From DASWOJ01 sp964250755 (lineage in GTDB: Bacteria; Pseudomonadota; Alphaproteobacteria; Acetobacterales; Acetobacteraceae), in the NCBI GenBank assembly GCA_964250755.1, contig CAXUHB010000004.1, forward strand, positions 62,001 through 126,000: 64,000 nt of DNA. Direction: 5' to 3'. Both the position numbers and the translations under genes were made by a program. Each line of letters begins with the position of its first letter. The stretch's first letter is position 1. The notes beneath the pieces were generated by a model. It did no database searches, was not told where the DNA came from, and worked only from the letters and a program-made list of their open reading frames with translations. This document shows, piece by piece, positions 1 to 8,435 of the stretch.

Positions 1-1087
1 CCTTCCGGGACAGCACGGTATTCGCCAGCAGCGCCTTCAGCGCGGGCTGGTCCAGCCGCAGCCAGTCCTTCATGGCGGTCAGGCTGCGCCCCTCCTCCCC
101 GCCCAGGGTGTGCAAGGCGCGGAAACGGTCCAGGTAGTCCGGCGGCGTCACGCCCGCGATGTCCGCCAGCGGCGCGTGGCTGAACACCTTGCGGACCCGC
201 GCAGCGGCGAACTCGAACACCGCCTTCCGCAGCGCGTGCTCCCGGTCCAGCGATGCGGCTTCGCCGCAGGCCGTCACCATGATGGGATAAGCGGCAGGCG
301 TGCCGTCGCCCTCCGCCCCGACGCAATAGACGTTGGCGGTGCCGAACTCGGTGGTGGCGAACTTGGGAATGACCTCGATCCCCAAATCCCGCAGCCGGTC
401 CAGCAGGGCACGGGTGCGGGGGTCCTTGGGACCATCGCCCAAATCCAGCGCGATGCCGCGGTCCATCGCGCGGAAGCCCAGGCCGTTGCCGTCGCGCTGC
501 AGCAGCTCCAGCAGGCCGTGCCCGACGGCGAAGTCCAGCGTCGGCCCGGCGCCCAGGCCGTTGGTGATGGGCGTCGTGAACGGCTCATAGCCGGGGGGAA
601 GGTCACCGACCGAGCAGGCGGCGATGTCAATCGGCACCCACACCTGCTCGCCGCCGGGCCAGCGGTGGGCAGGCACCCACTCCAGGACGGTGCTGCCGTC
701 CACGGGGCTGCCGGCGGGCAAGCATAGGGTCAGCGGGTCGGCGACGCCGCGAGGGCCGGCTTCGGCCAGCAGCGCGTCGTAGCTGGTGGTGCGCCGCTCC
801 ATGCGATGGATCTGCACGGCGGAATGCACGGCCTCCGCCAGTTCCCCGGTGGTGCCGATGATGGCGCCGTCGTCGTCCACGCCGTAGCCGACGCCGTGCG
901 GCACCACGCCGTGCCAGCGCGTGCCGTCCGCGTTCAGGAAGATGGCGTTCCAGCAGGCGACACCGGTGCGGTCCAAGGGGGAAAGCGCGAACAGCTCGAC
1001 CCGTCCTGGAGGCATGGAGGCGATGTAGGCCGCCGCCGCATCGGGGAGGTTGGGCGGCAGGTGATGCTGGGGGAAGGTCATGTCCAT
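1..1087 (-). CDS. YcaO-like family protein (partial, 3' end outside window)
   Basis: The ORF starts at ATG 1087 (protein begins MDMTFPQHHLPP) and stays open to base 1, about 362 codons, so the C-terminus is missing. A central stretch ITNGLGAGPTLDFAVGHG followed by ELLQRD resembles the YcaO pattern of a Gly-rich strand before an ExxxRD helix. A later stretch, ALRKAVFEFAAARVR, matches the second YcaO helix, which normally reads EAxQSR; the usual Gln is Ala here. YcaO proteins use ATP to activate amide backbones (azoline formation, thioamidation). Whether this divergent member keeps that chemistry cannot be told, and the C-terminal Pro-rich tail is not visible. It lies downstream of three overlapping genes (HD-like, methyltransferase, dehydrogenase) on the same strand, separated by 177 bp that contain a repeat pair. 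The family call is good; the function is open. Confidence 0.75.
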   Translation of the reverse strand, partial: MDMTFPQHHLPPNLPDAAAAYIASMPPGRVELFALSPLDRTGVACWNAIFLNADGTRWHGVVPHGVGYGVDDDGAIIGTTGELAEAVHSAVQIHRMERRTTSYDALLAEAGPRGVADPLTLCLPAGSPVDGSTVLEWVPAHRWPGGEQVWVPIDIAACSVGDLPPGYEPFTTPITNGLGAGPTLDFAVGHGLLELLQRDGNGLGFRAMDRGIALDLGDGPKDPRTRALLDRLRDLGIEVIPKFATTEFGTANVYCVGAEGDGTPAAYPIMVTACGEAASLDREHALRKAVFEFAAARVRKVFSHAPLADIAGVTPPDYLDRFRALHTLGGEEGRSLTAMKDWLRLDQPALKALLANTVLSRK

Positions 1088-1100
1088 GGTTGGGCTGTCT

Positions 1101-1253
1101 TCTCCCTCTCCCCCCGGGAGAGGGTCGGGGTGAGGGGGGCTTGGCTGCGGCGCGGGGAACACAGGGTGCTGGCGGCACAAGGTCCTGCTTCGGAGGGGAC
1201 CGCGCCACAAGACTCCCTCCCCTCCCCCCTCTCCCGAAGGGAGGGGGAGCAGC
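1101..1253. repeat. Family-1 palindromic repeat, convergent pair
   Basis: A forward copy (1101-1136: TCTCCCTCTCCCCCCGGGAG core then a G-rich GGTCGGGGTGAGGGG tail) faces a degenerate reverse copy at 1213-1253, with a 76-bp spacer. Each copy can fold on the CTCCC/GGGAG core, and the two copies together can form a larger stem. The pair fills the gap between the YcaO-like gene and the dehydrogenase gene upstream of it. Confidence 0.85.
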
Positions 1254-1264
1254 AGCGTAGCCCT

Positions 1265-2305
1265 CTATGCCGCATCGCGCAGGCCGGGCGGCTTGGCTTG
1301 GGCTTGTGCTTGCAGCACCAAGTTCATGACGTGCAGGTCGTGCGCGCCGGTGAATGGAAATGCGCGCCGTCCCAGCACCGCGTCCGCAAATGCCTCCACC
1401 TGGTTCAGGAACGGAGACCGCTCGGCGCCGGGCACCGGCACCGGCTCGGTCACGCCGGTTGCGGCGTCTATAAACTCCAGCGTGCCGCCGGGGGTCTGCC
1501 CCATCGTGTCCCGCGCAATCACCTGGCCGGCGGTGCCCACCACTTCCAGACGGCGGCGCGGCAGCGTCTCCGGGCAGTTGTAGGCCACGTGCATCTGCAC
1601 CATCACGCCGGAGGCCGAGCGCGCCATCAGCATCGCCCCGTCCTCCACGCCGTAATGATGCACCCGGGCCTGGCCGATGGCGGCCACCTCGGTCAACGGC
1701 TCATTCAGCAGATAGCTCGACAGGTCCAGCCCGTGCGGCGCCAGGTCCATCAACGCGCCGCCGCCAGCCCGGCGCGGGTCTATGCGCCAGTTGTCACCGG
1801 AGTTGCCGTCCCCCGCCCAGTCCGCGCCCAGCCAGCAGGCATAGACGATGCGTATGGCCGTGATGGTCCCTAGCCGGCCCGCTGCCACCATCCCGGCCAG
1901 GGTGCGGTGCGCGGCGTGGAAGCGCTGGTCAAAGGCCGTCGCATACAGCACGCCCGCCGCGGCGCAGGCGTCCACCATCGTCTGCGCGTCGGCGCCGGTC
2001 GTAGCCATCGGCTTCTCGCACAGCACCGGCAGGCCGGCGCGGGCCGCAGCCTCCACCAGCGGGCGATGCACATGATTGGGCGCAGCAACATAGATGGCGC
2101 CCAGGCCGGGGGTGGCCAGGAAGGCGTCGAGGCCGGGGTGGGCCGGGGCGCCGAACAGGGTGGCGGCCCGCTGCAGGCTGGCCGGGTCGGGGTCGTGCAG
2201 CGCCGCGACGCGCCCGTTGGCCGACGCCTGCATGGCCGGGCCGACGAAGTCCCGGGCCACCCAGCCGCAACCGGCGATGCCCCAGCCGAGCTTGGGTGTC
2301 ACCAT
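1265..2305 (-). CDS. Gfo/Idh/MocA-family NAD(P)-dependent oxidoreductase
   Basis: This 346-aa protein starts at ATG 2305 and overlaps the end of the methyltransferase gene by 7 nt. The N-terminal Rossmann fold shows GIAGCGWVARDF at residues 9-20, and the family EKP motif occurs near residue 97 (PVLCEKPMA), its Lys being the usual catalytic residue. The C-terminal half has the alpha/beta substrate fold with a GGGALMDLAPHGLDL segment. Family members oxidise sugars and cyclitols, for example inositol dehydrogenase IolG. The tight overlap with the methyltransferase and the nearby inositol-phosphate synthase make a cyclitol-type substrate attractive, but that is inference. Confidence 0.88.
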   Translation of the reverse strand: MVTPKLGWGIAGCGWVARDFVGPAMQASANGRVAALHDPDPASLQRAATLFGAPAHPGLDAFLATPGLGAIYVAAPNHVHRPLVEAAARAGLPVLCEKPMATTGADAQTMVDACAAAGVLYATAFDQRFHAAHRTLAGMVAAGRLGTITAIRIVYACWLGADWAGDGNSGDNWRIDPRRAGGGALMDLAPHGLDLSSYLLNEPLTEVAAIGQARVHHYGVEDGAMLMARSASGVMVQMHVAYNCPETLPRRRLEVVGTAGQVIARDTMGQTPGGTLEFIDAATGVTEPVPVPGAERSPFLNQVEAFADAVLGRRAFPFTGAHDLHVMNLVLQAQAQAKPPGLRDAA

Positions 2306-3441
2306 GACGCCGGCAGGTCCAGCAACACCCGGCGGCGGGCCAGGTGGTCGGTTGCGGGATCGGCGCCGGCCACGGCCCGCTCCGGCCCATCCGCGTGCAG
2401 GGGGTAGGTCACGAAGGGGCCATACTCCCGCTCATACCGCTCAGACGGCCAGCGTATGTCCAGGCCGGCATACAGCGGGTTGCGGCGAAGCGCCGCGCCC
2501 CGCGGCGGCACGGCCAAGCCGCCCAGCACCGGGCGCGGCGCACCCGCCCCGGCCGCCATCGCCACTGCGGGCGCGTCCGCCACGCCCTCCGGCGTGTCCG
2601 GCACCGGCGCGCGGCCCTCGACCAGCGCTGCCGTCAGCTCACGGTCGTCATACAGCAGCGGCGTGCCGAACAGGGCGGCGTATTCCGCGGGCGGCAGGGG
2701 GCTGCCGGAGGACAGATTGTCCACCAGGGCATTGTGGGCGTGTCCGACCAGCACCTGCCCGCCGCCGGCCACGCGCAGCATCTCCGCGGCGACATGAGGC
2801 TTGGCGGGCAGGAAGTAGAAGGCGTCGTGGCAGAACACCAAGTCTGCCGCCCCGTCCGCCAGCGGCCAGGGCGCGGCGGCGTCGAAGCAGAGCAGGTGCG
2901 CCGCGGGGGCGACGTAGCGCCGGGCCAGCCAGAGCTTGGCGAACACGATGTCCGCGCCGCACACCCAAGGGGCGGCCCGCGCGAACTCGCGCAGATAGTG
3001 CCCGGCGCCGCACGCCAACTCGAACACCCGCGCCGGGGCGCCCCAGTGCGCCTCTGCCAGCGCCAGGCCGGACAGGAAGGTCGGATCGGACCAGCGGTGC
3101 GCGAAGTAGGTGCCGACCGCGCCGAAGGCCAAGCGGTCCATGGCGTCCCGGAACGTCAGGCTTGCGGCATTCCGCACCACGGCACGGCGGGCATCCTCGG
3201 TCGGCGGAGGCGTGCGCGCCCAGTCGTCCTGATCGCCCAGCAGCAGCACCAGCGCGGTCTCGGCATCGCCCGCGTCCAGCGACACCAACACCGCATCGGC
3301 CAGCGCCCGGCGGTCGGCGCGCAGGAAAGGGATGTCCTCCAGCACCGGCCACCGCTCGCCCTCGGCTGCAACCGAATGCGGCCCGTCCGGCAGCAGCGGC
3401 CGGTCCGTGACCGGACTGCGCAGGGCCAAGCCGGGACTCAC
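2299..3441 (-). CDS. Class I SAM-dependent methyltransferase
   Basis: The protein has 380 aa. The class I motif VFELACGAGHYL lies at residues 139-150, followed by GADIV (about 162-166) and the FCHDAFYFLP stretch (about 203-212) typical of motif IV. An N-terminal segment reading WPVLEDIPFL (residues 31-40) resembles the Trm112-like lead-in found in several small-molecule methyltransferases. The C-terminal 130 residues are a family-specific extension. Its start overlaps the HD-like gene by 4 nt and its end overlaps the dehydrogenase by 7 nt, so the three are almost certainly one operon. Substrate unknown; O-methylation of an inositol-derived product is a guess from context. Confidence 0.87.
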   Translation of the reverse strand: MSPGLALRSPVTDRPLLPDGPHSVAAEGERWPVLEDIPFLRADRRALADAVLVSLDAGDAETALVLLLGDQDDWARTPPPTEDARRAVVRNAASLTFRDAMDRLAFGAVGTYFAHRWSDPTFLSGLALAEAHWGAPARVFELACGAGHYLREFARAAPWVCGADIVFAKLWLARRYVAPAAHLLCFDAAAPWPLADGAADLVFCHDAFYFLPAKPHVAAEMLRVAGGGQVLVGHAHNALVDNLSSGSPLPPAEYAALFGTPLLYDDRELTAALVEGRAPVPDTPEGVADAPAVAMAAGAGAPRPVLGGLAVPPRGAALRRNPLYAGLDIRWPSERYEREYGPFVTYPLHADGPERAVAGADPATDHLARRRVLLDLPASW

Positions 3442-4349
3442 GGCAGCCCGGCTTCGCGCAGCACCGCTTGATGGAAGGCCTGCGTCGGCCCGGCGTGGAC
3501 CAGGTCCATGTCGTCCAGCGCCTGATCCACCGTGAAGCGCGCGACCTGGTCGTAGTGACGCATTTGCAGCACGCGGTCCATCACGTCCGCTGCGTGGAAC
3601 GCCTGGCCCACCGGCGTGGACGCATCCGGGATGTGCGCCAGCGCCGCTGCCACGGTGCCGCGCAACGGTTCCGGCAAGGTCGCCAGTTCCCGGGCGAACA
3701 GGCGTTGCAGGATGGGCGCCAGGTGGTTCTCCAGCAGAACTTCCCCGGCAAAGCCGCTGTCCGGCAGCGCCGCATTGTGCAGGTGGTGCGCCATGCCGGC
3801 CAGAAAGGCCGGACCGGGATCCGCGCCATAGTGTGGCGCCAGCACGGCGGCCAGCACGGCAACGACGAAGCAGTGATCGCCGTGGTTCTCCGGCGGCTCC
3901 AGCACGATGCGGGGCTTGCCTGGGCAGGTCGCGCCGGCACGGGGCTGGCGGATCAGGGCCTCGGCGAAGGCCGGGGCGAGGCCGGCACTGTAGGCTTGGC
4001 CAAGCTGGCTGCGCAAGGCACCGCGCAGCGCCGCATCCACCGGCCCTGTCACCTCGTCGAAAGACCGGACCAGCACTGCCGTCGCTGCAGCACCCGACAC
4101 GCCCACGTCCGCCAGCACGCCACGGTCTATGCCGCCCAGCCGTGCCGCCGCCAGGGCGTCCGCAGCTGCCTGCAGGGCGATAGCTTCGGGGTCACGGCCT
4201 GCCAGCAGCGCCGCCCAAGCCCGGCGGAACATGCGGCTGGCCATGCTGTCCGGGCTGGATGCGTCGCGCACGCGCTTGAGGTCGCACAGCTCGACCGCGA
4301 GCGGCACGAAAGTGGCCAAGCTGGACGCCGAAGCGGCTGCGAAATCCAA
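3438..4349 (-). CDS. HD-like domain protein with HH in place of HD
   Basis: A 303-aa protein. The longest reading starts at a TTG (4349) without a convincing ribosome site, so a downstream start is possible. Residues about 155-265 look like an HD phosphohydrolase core: an early His (ENHGDH), then GMAHHLHNA where the canonical HD pair would be, a later LENH, and a final Asp in HAADVMDRV. The central pair reads His-His, not His-Asp, so metal binding may be altered or the enzyme may not be a standard phosphohydrolase. Some HD-fold proteins are di-iron oxygenases, including myo-inositol oxygenase. It is the first gene of the HD/methyltransferase/dehydrogenase overlap set, 160 bp after the inositol-phosphate synthase gene. 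Confidence 0.7.
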   Translation of the reverse strand: MDFAAASASSLATFVPLAVELCDLKRVRDASSPDSMASRMFRRAWAALLAGRDPEAIALQAAADALAAARLGGIDRGVLADVGVSGAAATAVLVRSFDEVTGPVDAALRGALRSQLGQAYSAGLAPAFAEALIRQPRAGATCPGKPRIVLEPPENHGDHCFVVAVLAAVLAPHYGADPGPAFLAGMAHHLHNAALPDSGFAGEVLLENHLAPILQRLFARELATLPEPLRGTVAAALAHIPDASTPVGQAFHAADVMDRVLQMRHYDQVARFTVDQALDDMDLVHAGPTQAFHQAVLREAGLP

Positions 4350-4370
4350 GGTTCTACGCTTTCAAGAGAC

Positions 4371-4476
4371 ATCGTTGCGGGAGACGCGGCTGCACGGCAG
4401 GCCAGGGGCTGGAGGGACCGCGCTTGCGGCCCCTGGTCTGCTACGCCGCAAGCGGCAGCCCGCGACGGTAGTCAAC
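4371..4476. repeat. Family-2 palindromic repeat, copy A
   Basis: The gap between the HD-like gene and the inositol-phosphate synthase gene holds a dyad element starting TCGTTGCGGGAGACGCGG and ending near TACGCCGCAAGCGGCAGC. It shares the GCGGCCCCTGG and CGCCGCAAGCGGC blocks with the elements at 44341-44409 and 45497-45596. No ORF is supported in it. Confidence 0.6.
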
Positions 4477-4509
4477 GGCGGACAGCATCCGCCCAGAGGG
4501 TCGCAGCCG

Positions 4510-5715
4510 TCAGGCCGCCAGCCAGTCCAGCAGCACCCGCTCCTGCACGGGAAAGCTATGCTCCTCCCGCTTGCCGGCCGGGGTCATCGGGGCCTTGAAG
4601 AACAGGCCGAGCTGCTCCTGGATGCCACCTTCGCCGCGCTGCCGAGCCAGGTCCAGCACGCGGGCGATCTCGATCACCAGCGGGGCCGCCAAGATGCTGT
4701 CGCGGCAGAGGAAGTTGACCTTGATCTGCATTTTCTGGCCCAGGAAGCCAACCAGGTCTATGTTGTCCCAGGCTTCCTTGTTGTCGCCGCGCGGCTTGTA
4801 GTAGCGGATGTCCACGATGTGGTCCTCGACGGGGTAGCCGAGGATGTCGTCCAGCACGGACCCCTTGGTGTTCAGCTTGCTTTGCAGGCTGTCCTTGTTG
4901 TTCAGCGCCAGGCCGTCGCGGTTGCCCAGGATGTTGGTGCTGAACCAGCCCTCGACGTATAGGCTGCGGCTGCGGAAGGCCGGGGCCAACACGGTTTTGA
5001 TGAAGGTCTGGCCGGTCTTGCCGTCCTTGCCGGCCACGGGGACGTTCCGCCGGGTCGCCAGCATCGTGAGCGCCGGCACGTCGGCGGCCAGGCTGGGAGT
5101 GAAGTTGCCGTAGGGCACGCCTTCCATGATGGCGGCGTAGGCATACAGCATGGCCGGGGAGATGGCTGGGTCGCTGCTGTCGAGGCCCTTCTCGAAGCCC
5201 TCAACACTGTGCAGCGCCGCCGCGCCCTGGTCCGGCCACCGCTCCACGGAGGCGAGATTGACCATCACCGCGTTTTCGATTCCGGAGTCCCGGCGGTAGC
5301 GGCGGATATCGTCGCGGATGCGGTCCACGGCCTCCCTGTGGGACTTGGCGCCAAATTTGTTGGCGCCGTCCACGTTCTTGCAGAAGTCCACGCTGCCCAC
5401 GGCGGGCCAGGGCTTCATGCCGGACAAGGCGGGGTTGACCATCTCGGCCTGCTCGCGGTCCAGCACGTTATGCTCGCGGACAGCGCTGCTTAGGTCCTCC
5501 CCATGCAGGTCCCAGCCGGCAAAGTGCAGGTTGCGGTAGGCGGCGATGCCCGGTGCGCCGACGCCGGCCAACGGCAGGCCCGCCATGTCGTTGGAGCCCG
5601 CCCGCAGCATCTCGATCCCTGCCGCCGCTGTCGTTGCGACGGCACCGCCCAGGCCCACCACAAGCACGCCCACGCGTCGCCCAGTGGTGGACACGTCCAA
5701 ACCGGTATCCGGCAT
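4510..5715 (-). CDS. ino1: Inositol-3-phosphate synthase (myo-inositol-1-phosphate synthase)
   Basis: Converts glucose 6-phosphate to 1D-myo-inositol 3-phosphate in an NAD-dependent isomerisation. The start is taken as ATG 5715 (MPDTGLD), with GAGAG 10-14 nt upstream, rather than the in-frame codon at 5748. This gives 401 aa, within the bacterial size range. The Rossmann motif VGVLVVGLGGAVATT lies at residues 15-29. Family stretches such as GNRDGLALNNKDSL, NFLCRDSILAAPLVIE and LFFKAPMTPAGKRE near the C-terminus support the call. It is transcribed toward the HD/methyltransferase/dehydrogenase/YcaO genes and may supply their precursor. Inositol phosphate can also feed phosphatidylinositol or compatible-solute synthesis. 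Confidence 0.93.
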   Translation of the reverse strand: MPDTGLDVSTTGRRVGVLVVGLGGAVATTAAAGIEMLRAGSNDMAGLPLAGVGAPGIAAYRNLHFAGWDLHGEDLSSAVREHNVLDREQAEMVNPALSGMKPWPAVGSVDFCKNVDGANKFGAKSHREAVDRIRDDIRRYRRDSGIENAVMVNLASVERWPDQGAAALHSVEGFEKGLDSSDPAISPAMLYAYAAIMEGVPYGNFTPSLAADVPALTMLATRRNVPVAGKDGKTGQTFIKTVLAPAFRSRSLYVEGWFSTNILGNRDGLALNNKDSLQSKLNTKGSVLDDILGYPVEDHIVDIRYYKPRGDNKEAWDNIDLVGFLGQKMQIKVNFLCRDSILAAPLVIEIARVLDLARQRGEGGIQEQLGLFFKAPMTPAGKREEHSFPVQERVLLDWLAA

Positions 5716-5956
5716 CAGGATTTCTCTCGTTTGTTGATCGCCGCACAAGGGCCGCGGCAGGAGCGGAGCAAGGGGAACATAGGCTTCGAACCGGCCAAGA
5801 TAAGGCAGCTTGGTGATACGTCGGCACCCTGGACCACTTCACAGCGTCGTGACCCAAGATGCGGCGCCATCGCCGGGATGTGCAACTAGACGCCCGATGT
5901 GGCGGGAATCAGGCATCCAAGCAGCGACGCCGAGGCGCCAGGCAACCAGGCCGGCG

Positions 5957-6361
5957 CTACACTTGCTGCCCACGGGCGCGGTCCACATCGCGCATATCTG
6001 CCCCGCGTTCACCATCCTCCAGGTCGATGTCGGACAGCCCCTCCATGTTGACGGAGTGGTCGCCGTCCGCCTGCAGCACCTCCCGTTCCCGCGGGCCGGC
6101 AGTGCGGTCCACCACAAAGACGTCGTGCAGCCCCTCGCTCTCCGCCACCTTCTTTGCGGCCTCGACCGCCTCGTCCAGCGGCATCGGCGTGCCGTCAGGA
6201 CGCATCGGCCGAACTGCCTCGCCACGGCCCGGAGCGCCCGTCAGCAGGATTTCGGTGTGGGTGTGACGGGGATCATCCTCATCAAGACGATGCATGACGA
6301 CAACCCGGCGCCCGCCCTCGGGCAACGGGTCGTGCGGATCCAAGTGGCGGACTTCGGTCAT
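5957..6361 (-). CDS. Hypothetical acidic protein, putative general-stress gene
   Basis: A 134-aa protein starting at ATG 6361 (MTEVRHLDPHD) with AGGA about 9 nt upstream; longer in-frame readings run antisense into the permease gene and are rejected. It is hydrophilic and charged, with no signal peptide or membrane segment. Residues about 63-90 contain a regular amphipathic stretch (PLDEAVEAAKKVAESEGLHD), followed by FVVDR, suggesting a small alpha/beta fold. I do not recognise the family. A candidate EcfG-type promoter (6408-6432) lies 47 bp upstream on its strand, so stress induction is plausible. It is divergent from the MFS gene. Confidence 0.65.
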   Translation of the reverse strand: MTEVRHLDPHDPLPEGGRRVVVMHRLDEDDPRHTHTEILLTGAPGRGEAVRPMRPDGTPMPLDEAVEAAKKVAESEGLHDVFVVDRTAGPREREVLQADGDHSVNMEGLSDIDLEDGERGADMRDVDRARGQQV

Positions 6362-6407
6362 GTCTGAGGTTCCTGTTCGGAGATGGCAGCTTCGGGGTGG
6401 CGGACCT

Positions 6408-6432
6408 AACGGCGCAGGGCGGGCAGGGTTCG
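6408..6432 (-). promoter_or_regulatory. Candidate EcfG (general stress sigma) promoter
   Basis: On the minus strand this reads CGAAC, 16 nt, CGTT, one mismatch from the alphaproteobacterial EcfG pattern GGAAC-N16/17-CGTT. It sits 47 bp upstream of the start of the acidic hypothetical gene at 6361. Recognised by eye only. Confidence 0.4.
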
Positions 6433-6523
6433 CTTCTGCCCCGCCCCGCGCCGGAACCACCACCGGCCGGGACGCGTTCACCCCAGATAATCCGGCGCTG
6501 CGAGCCGGGAGCAGGAGGCGTCC

Positions 6524-7867
6524 ATGCCCGCAATGCCGCAATCCCTGGACACTGCCCCAGCAGACGTCGGGGCGCAGACCATCCGCTTGTTCCTGCGCCG
6601 GATGATGCCGCTGCTCGGCCTCATGTATCTGATCGCCTACGTGGACCGGCAGAACGTCGGCTTTGCCAAGCTGCAGATGCTGGACACCCTGCATATGACC
6701 GAGGCCGCCTACGGCCTGGGCGCCTCCTTGTTCTTCATCGGCTACTTCCTGTTCGAGGTGCCGAGCAACCTGATCCTGGGCCGGGTCGGCGCCCGCCGCT
6801 GGTTCGCGCGCATCATGGTGACCTGGGGCGTGGTGACGGTCGCGCTGGCCTACACCACCGGCCCGGTCATGTTCTATGTCCTGCGCTTCCTGCTGGGCGC
6901 GTGCGAGGCCGGGTTCTTCCCCGGCGTGCTTTACCTGCTGACGGTGTGGGTGCCGTTCGGGCACCGGGCGCGCATGGTGGGATGGTTCATGATCGCCTCC
7001 GTGGTCGCCAACGCCGTGGGCGCGCCGATCTGCGGCAGCTTGCTGGACCTGGACGGCGCGCTGGGCCTGCGCGGCTGGCAATGGGTGTTCCTGGCCACCG
7101 GCGTGCCTGCGGTGCTGATGGGCGTCGCCACTTGGTTCGTGCTGCCGGATGGGCCGGAGACCGCCAGCTTCCTAAGTCCGGCGCAGCGCACCTGGCTGCG
7201 AGACACCATCGCGCGGGAGGACCGGGCTGGCGGCAAGGTCGCCCATGCCAACCCGCTGAAGGCGCTTGGTGACGGGCGGGTGCTGTTGTTGGCGTTTACC
7301 TTCGTGGGCTTTCCGCTGGCGGCCTACGGCCTCAGTTATTGGTTGCCGACGGTCGTAAAGGGCTTTGGCGTCAGCAACACCATGAATGGCTTCATCAATG
7401 TGCTGCCCTGGCTGGTGACGGGCGCCGCCCTGTGGTGGCTGCCCCGGCACAGCGAGCACACGGGCGAGAAGACATGGCACATCGTCCTGCCCGTGGCGCT
7501 GGGCGCGGCGTGCCTGGTCGGCAGCGTCATGGTGACCGGCGCGGCCGCCGGGGACAACGCGCTGCGGTTCGCGCTGCTGTGCGTGGCGGCGGCATGCATC
7601 TTTTCCGCCCAGCCGATCTTCTGGACCTTGCCGAGCAGTTTCCTGCACGGCAGCAGCGCGGCGGCGGGGCTGGCGGTCATCAACGCGACCGGCAACCTCG
7701 GCGGCTTCGTGGCGCAGAACGTGGTGCCGTGGATCAAGCAGCGCACCGGGAACGACCTGACGCCGATGCTGTTCCTGGCGGGATGCCTGGCATTCGCCGG
7801 GGTAATGATCTTCGTCGTGCAGGGCCTGCTGGGGCGCACGTCCCGGGCGGCGGTGGCGGCGGAATAA
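6524..7867 (+). CDS. MFS transporter, anion:cation symporter (ACS) family
   Basis: A 447-aa inner-membrane permease with 12 predicted hydrophobic segments. The start ATG 6524 follows CAGGAGG. The sequence YLIAYVDRQNVGFAKLQM in the first helix and GARRWFARIMVTWG after helix 2 are typical of the ACS family (tartrate, phthalate, glucarate and related carboxylate permeases), as is the LPDGPETASFLSPAQR central-loop pattern. The substrate cannot be read from the sequence; an organic anion with proton symport is the usual mode. No catabolic genes adjoin it. A small hypothetical gene follows after 12 bp and may be cotranscribed. Confidence 0.9.
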   Translation: MPAMPQSLDTAPADVGAQTIRLFLRRMMPLLGLMYLIAYVDRQNVGFAKLQMLDTLHMTEAAYGLGASLFFIGYFLFEVPSNLILGRVGARRWFARIMVTWGVVTVALAYTTGPVMFYVLRFLLGACEAGFFPGVLYLLTVWVPFGHRARMVGWFMIASVVANAVGAPICGSLLDLDGALGLRGWQWVFLATGVPAVLMGVATWFVLPDGPETASFLSPAQRTWLRDTIAREDRAGGKVAHANPLKALGDGRVLLLAFTFVGFPLAAYGLSYWLPTVVKGFGVSNTMNGFINVLPWLVTGAALWWLPRHSEHTGEKTWHIVLPVALGAACLVGSVMVTGAAAGDNALRFALLCVAAACIFSAQPIFWTLPSSFLHGSSAAAGLAVINATGNLGGFVAQNVVPWIKQRTGNDLTPMLFLAGCLAFAGVMIFVVQGLLGRTSRAAVAAE

Positions 7868-7879
7868 CGGAGGACGACG

Positions 7880-8206
7880 ATGGATGACGGGTTGAGGCAG
7901 GGCGACGGCATCGCCGGCAAGCACGGCGCGGCGCGGGCGCTGGCGGAGCAGGCCGTGGCAGCCCAGGCGCGCGGCGACGAGGACGAAGCGGACCGGCTTT
8001 TCGCCGAGGCCGACAAGGCCGATCCCGATGCGGTGATCGCCGTGCTGCAGGAGCGTTCAGGCAGCCGGGTGCGCGGCGTGGACCCCGCGCCGCAGGACGA
8101 CGAGGAGATCGCGGCGATGTCGCGCACGGTGGAGCCAGGGTCCGATGCGCCGTCCCGCGCCGGCGTGTCCGGGCGGGGCAGCGGGGCCGACAACCAGGGC
8201 GGGTAG
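7880..8206 (+). CDS. Small hypothetical acidic protein
   Basis: A 108-aa protein with a good ribosome site (GGAGGACGACG before ATG 7880), 12 bp after the MFS gene. The N-terminal 60 residues are Ala/Glu/Asp-rich and predicted helical (ARALAEQAVAAQARGDEDEA), resembling one helix-turn-helix TPR-like repeat. The C-terminal 45 residues are Gly/Ser/Asp-rich and probably disordered. No signal peptide or known family was recognised. Coding status is supported by its ribosome site and spacing. Confidence 0.6.
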   Translation: MDDGLRQGDGIAGKHGAARALAEQAVAAQARGDEDEADRLFAEADKADPDAVIAVLQERSGSRVRGVDPAPQDDEEIAAMSRTVEPGSDAPSRAGVSGRGSGADNQGG

Positions 8207-8435
8207 GCTTGGGCGGACGGGCCGCCGGCCACGCCGGGTCGTAACGGCCAACATCCAGCCAGCGTTGATGGGCACTTACGCGCCGCGGTTCCATGGGCTG
8301 CCCTTGTCAGCGCCTTGCTTGCCTGGCGCACGGGCGGCCCGCGCGGGCCGGGAGCCAGTGTGGAAGTTGTCGTGACGGATGGCTGGAGTGCCCCACCGCC
8401 CGCAACAGGCGCGGTGGCGTGCAATTGGAGGCGTG

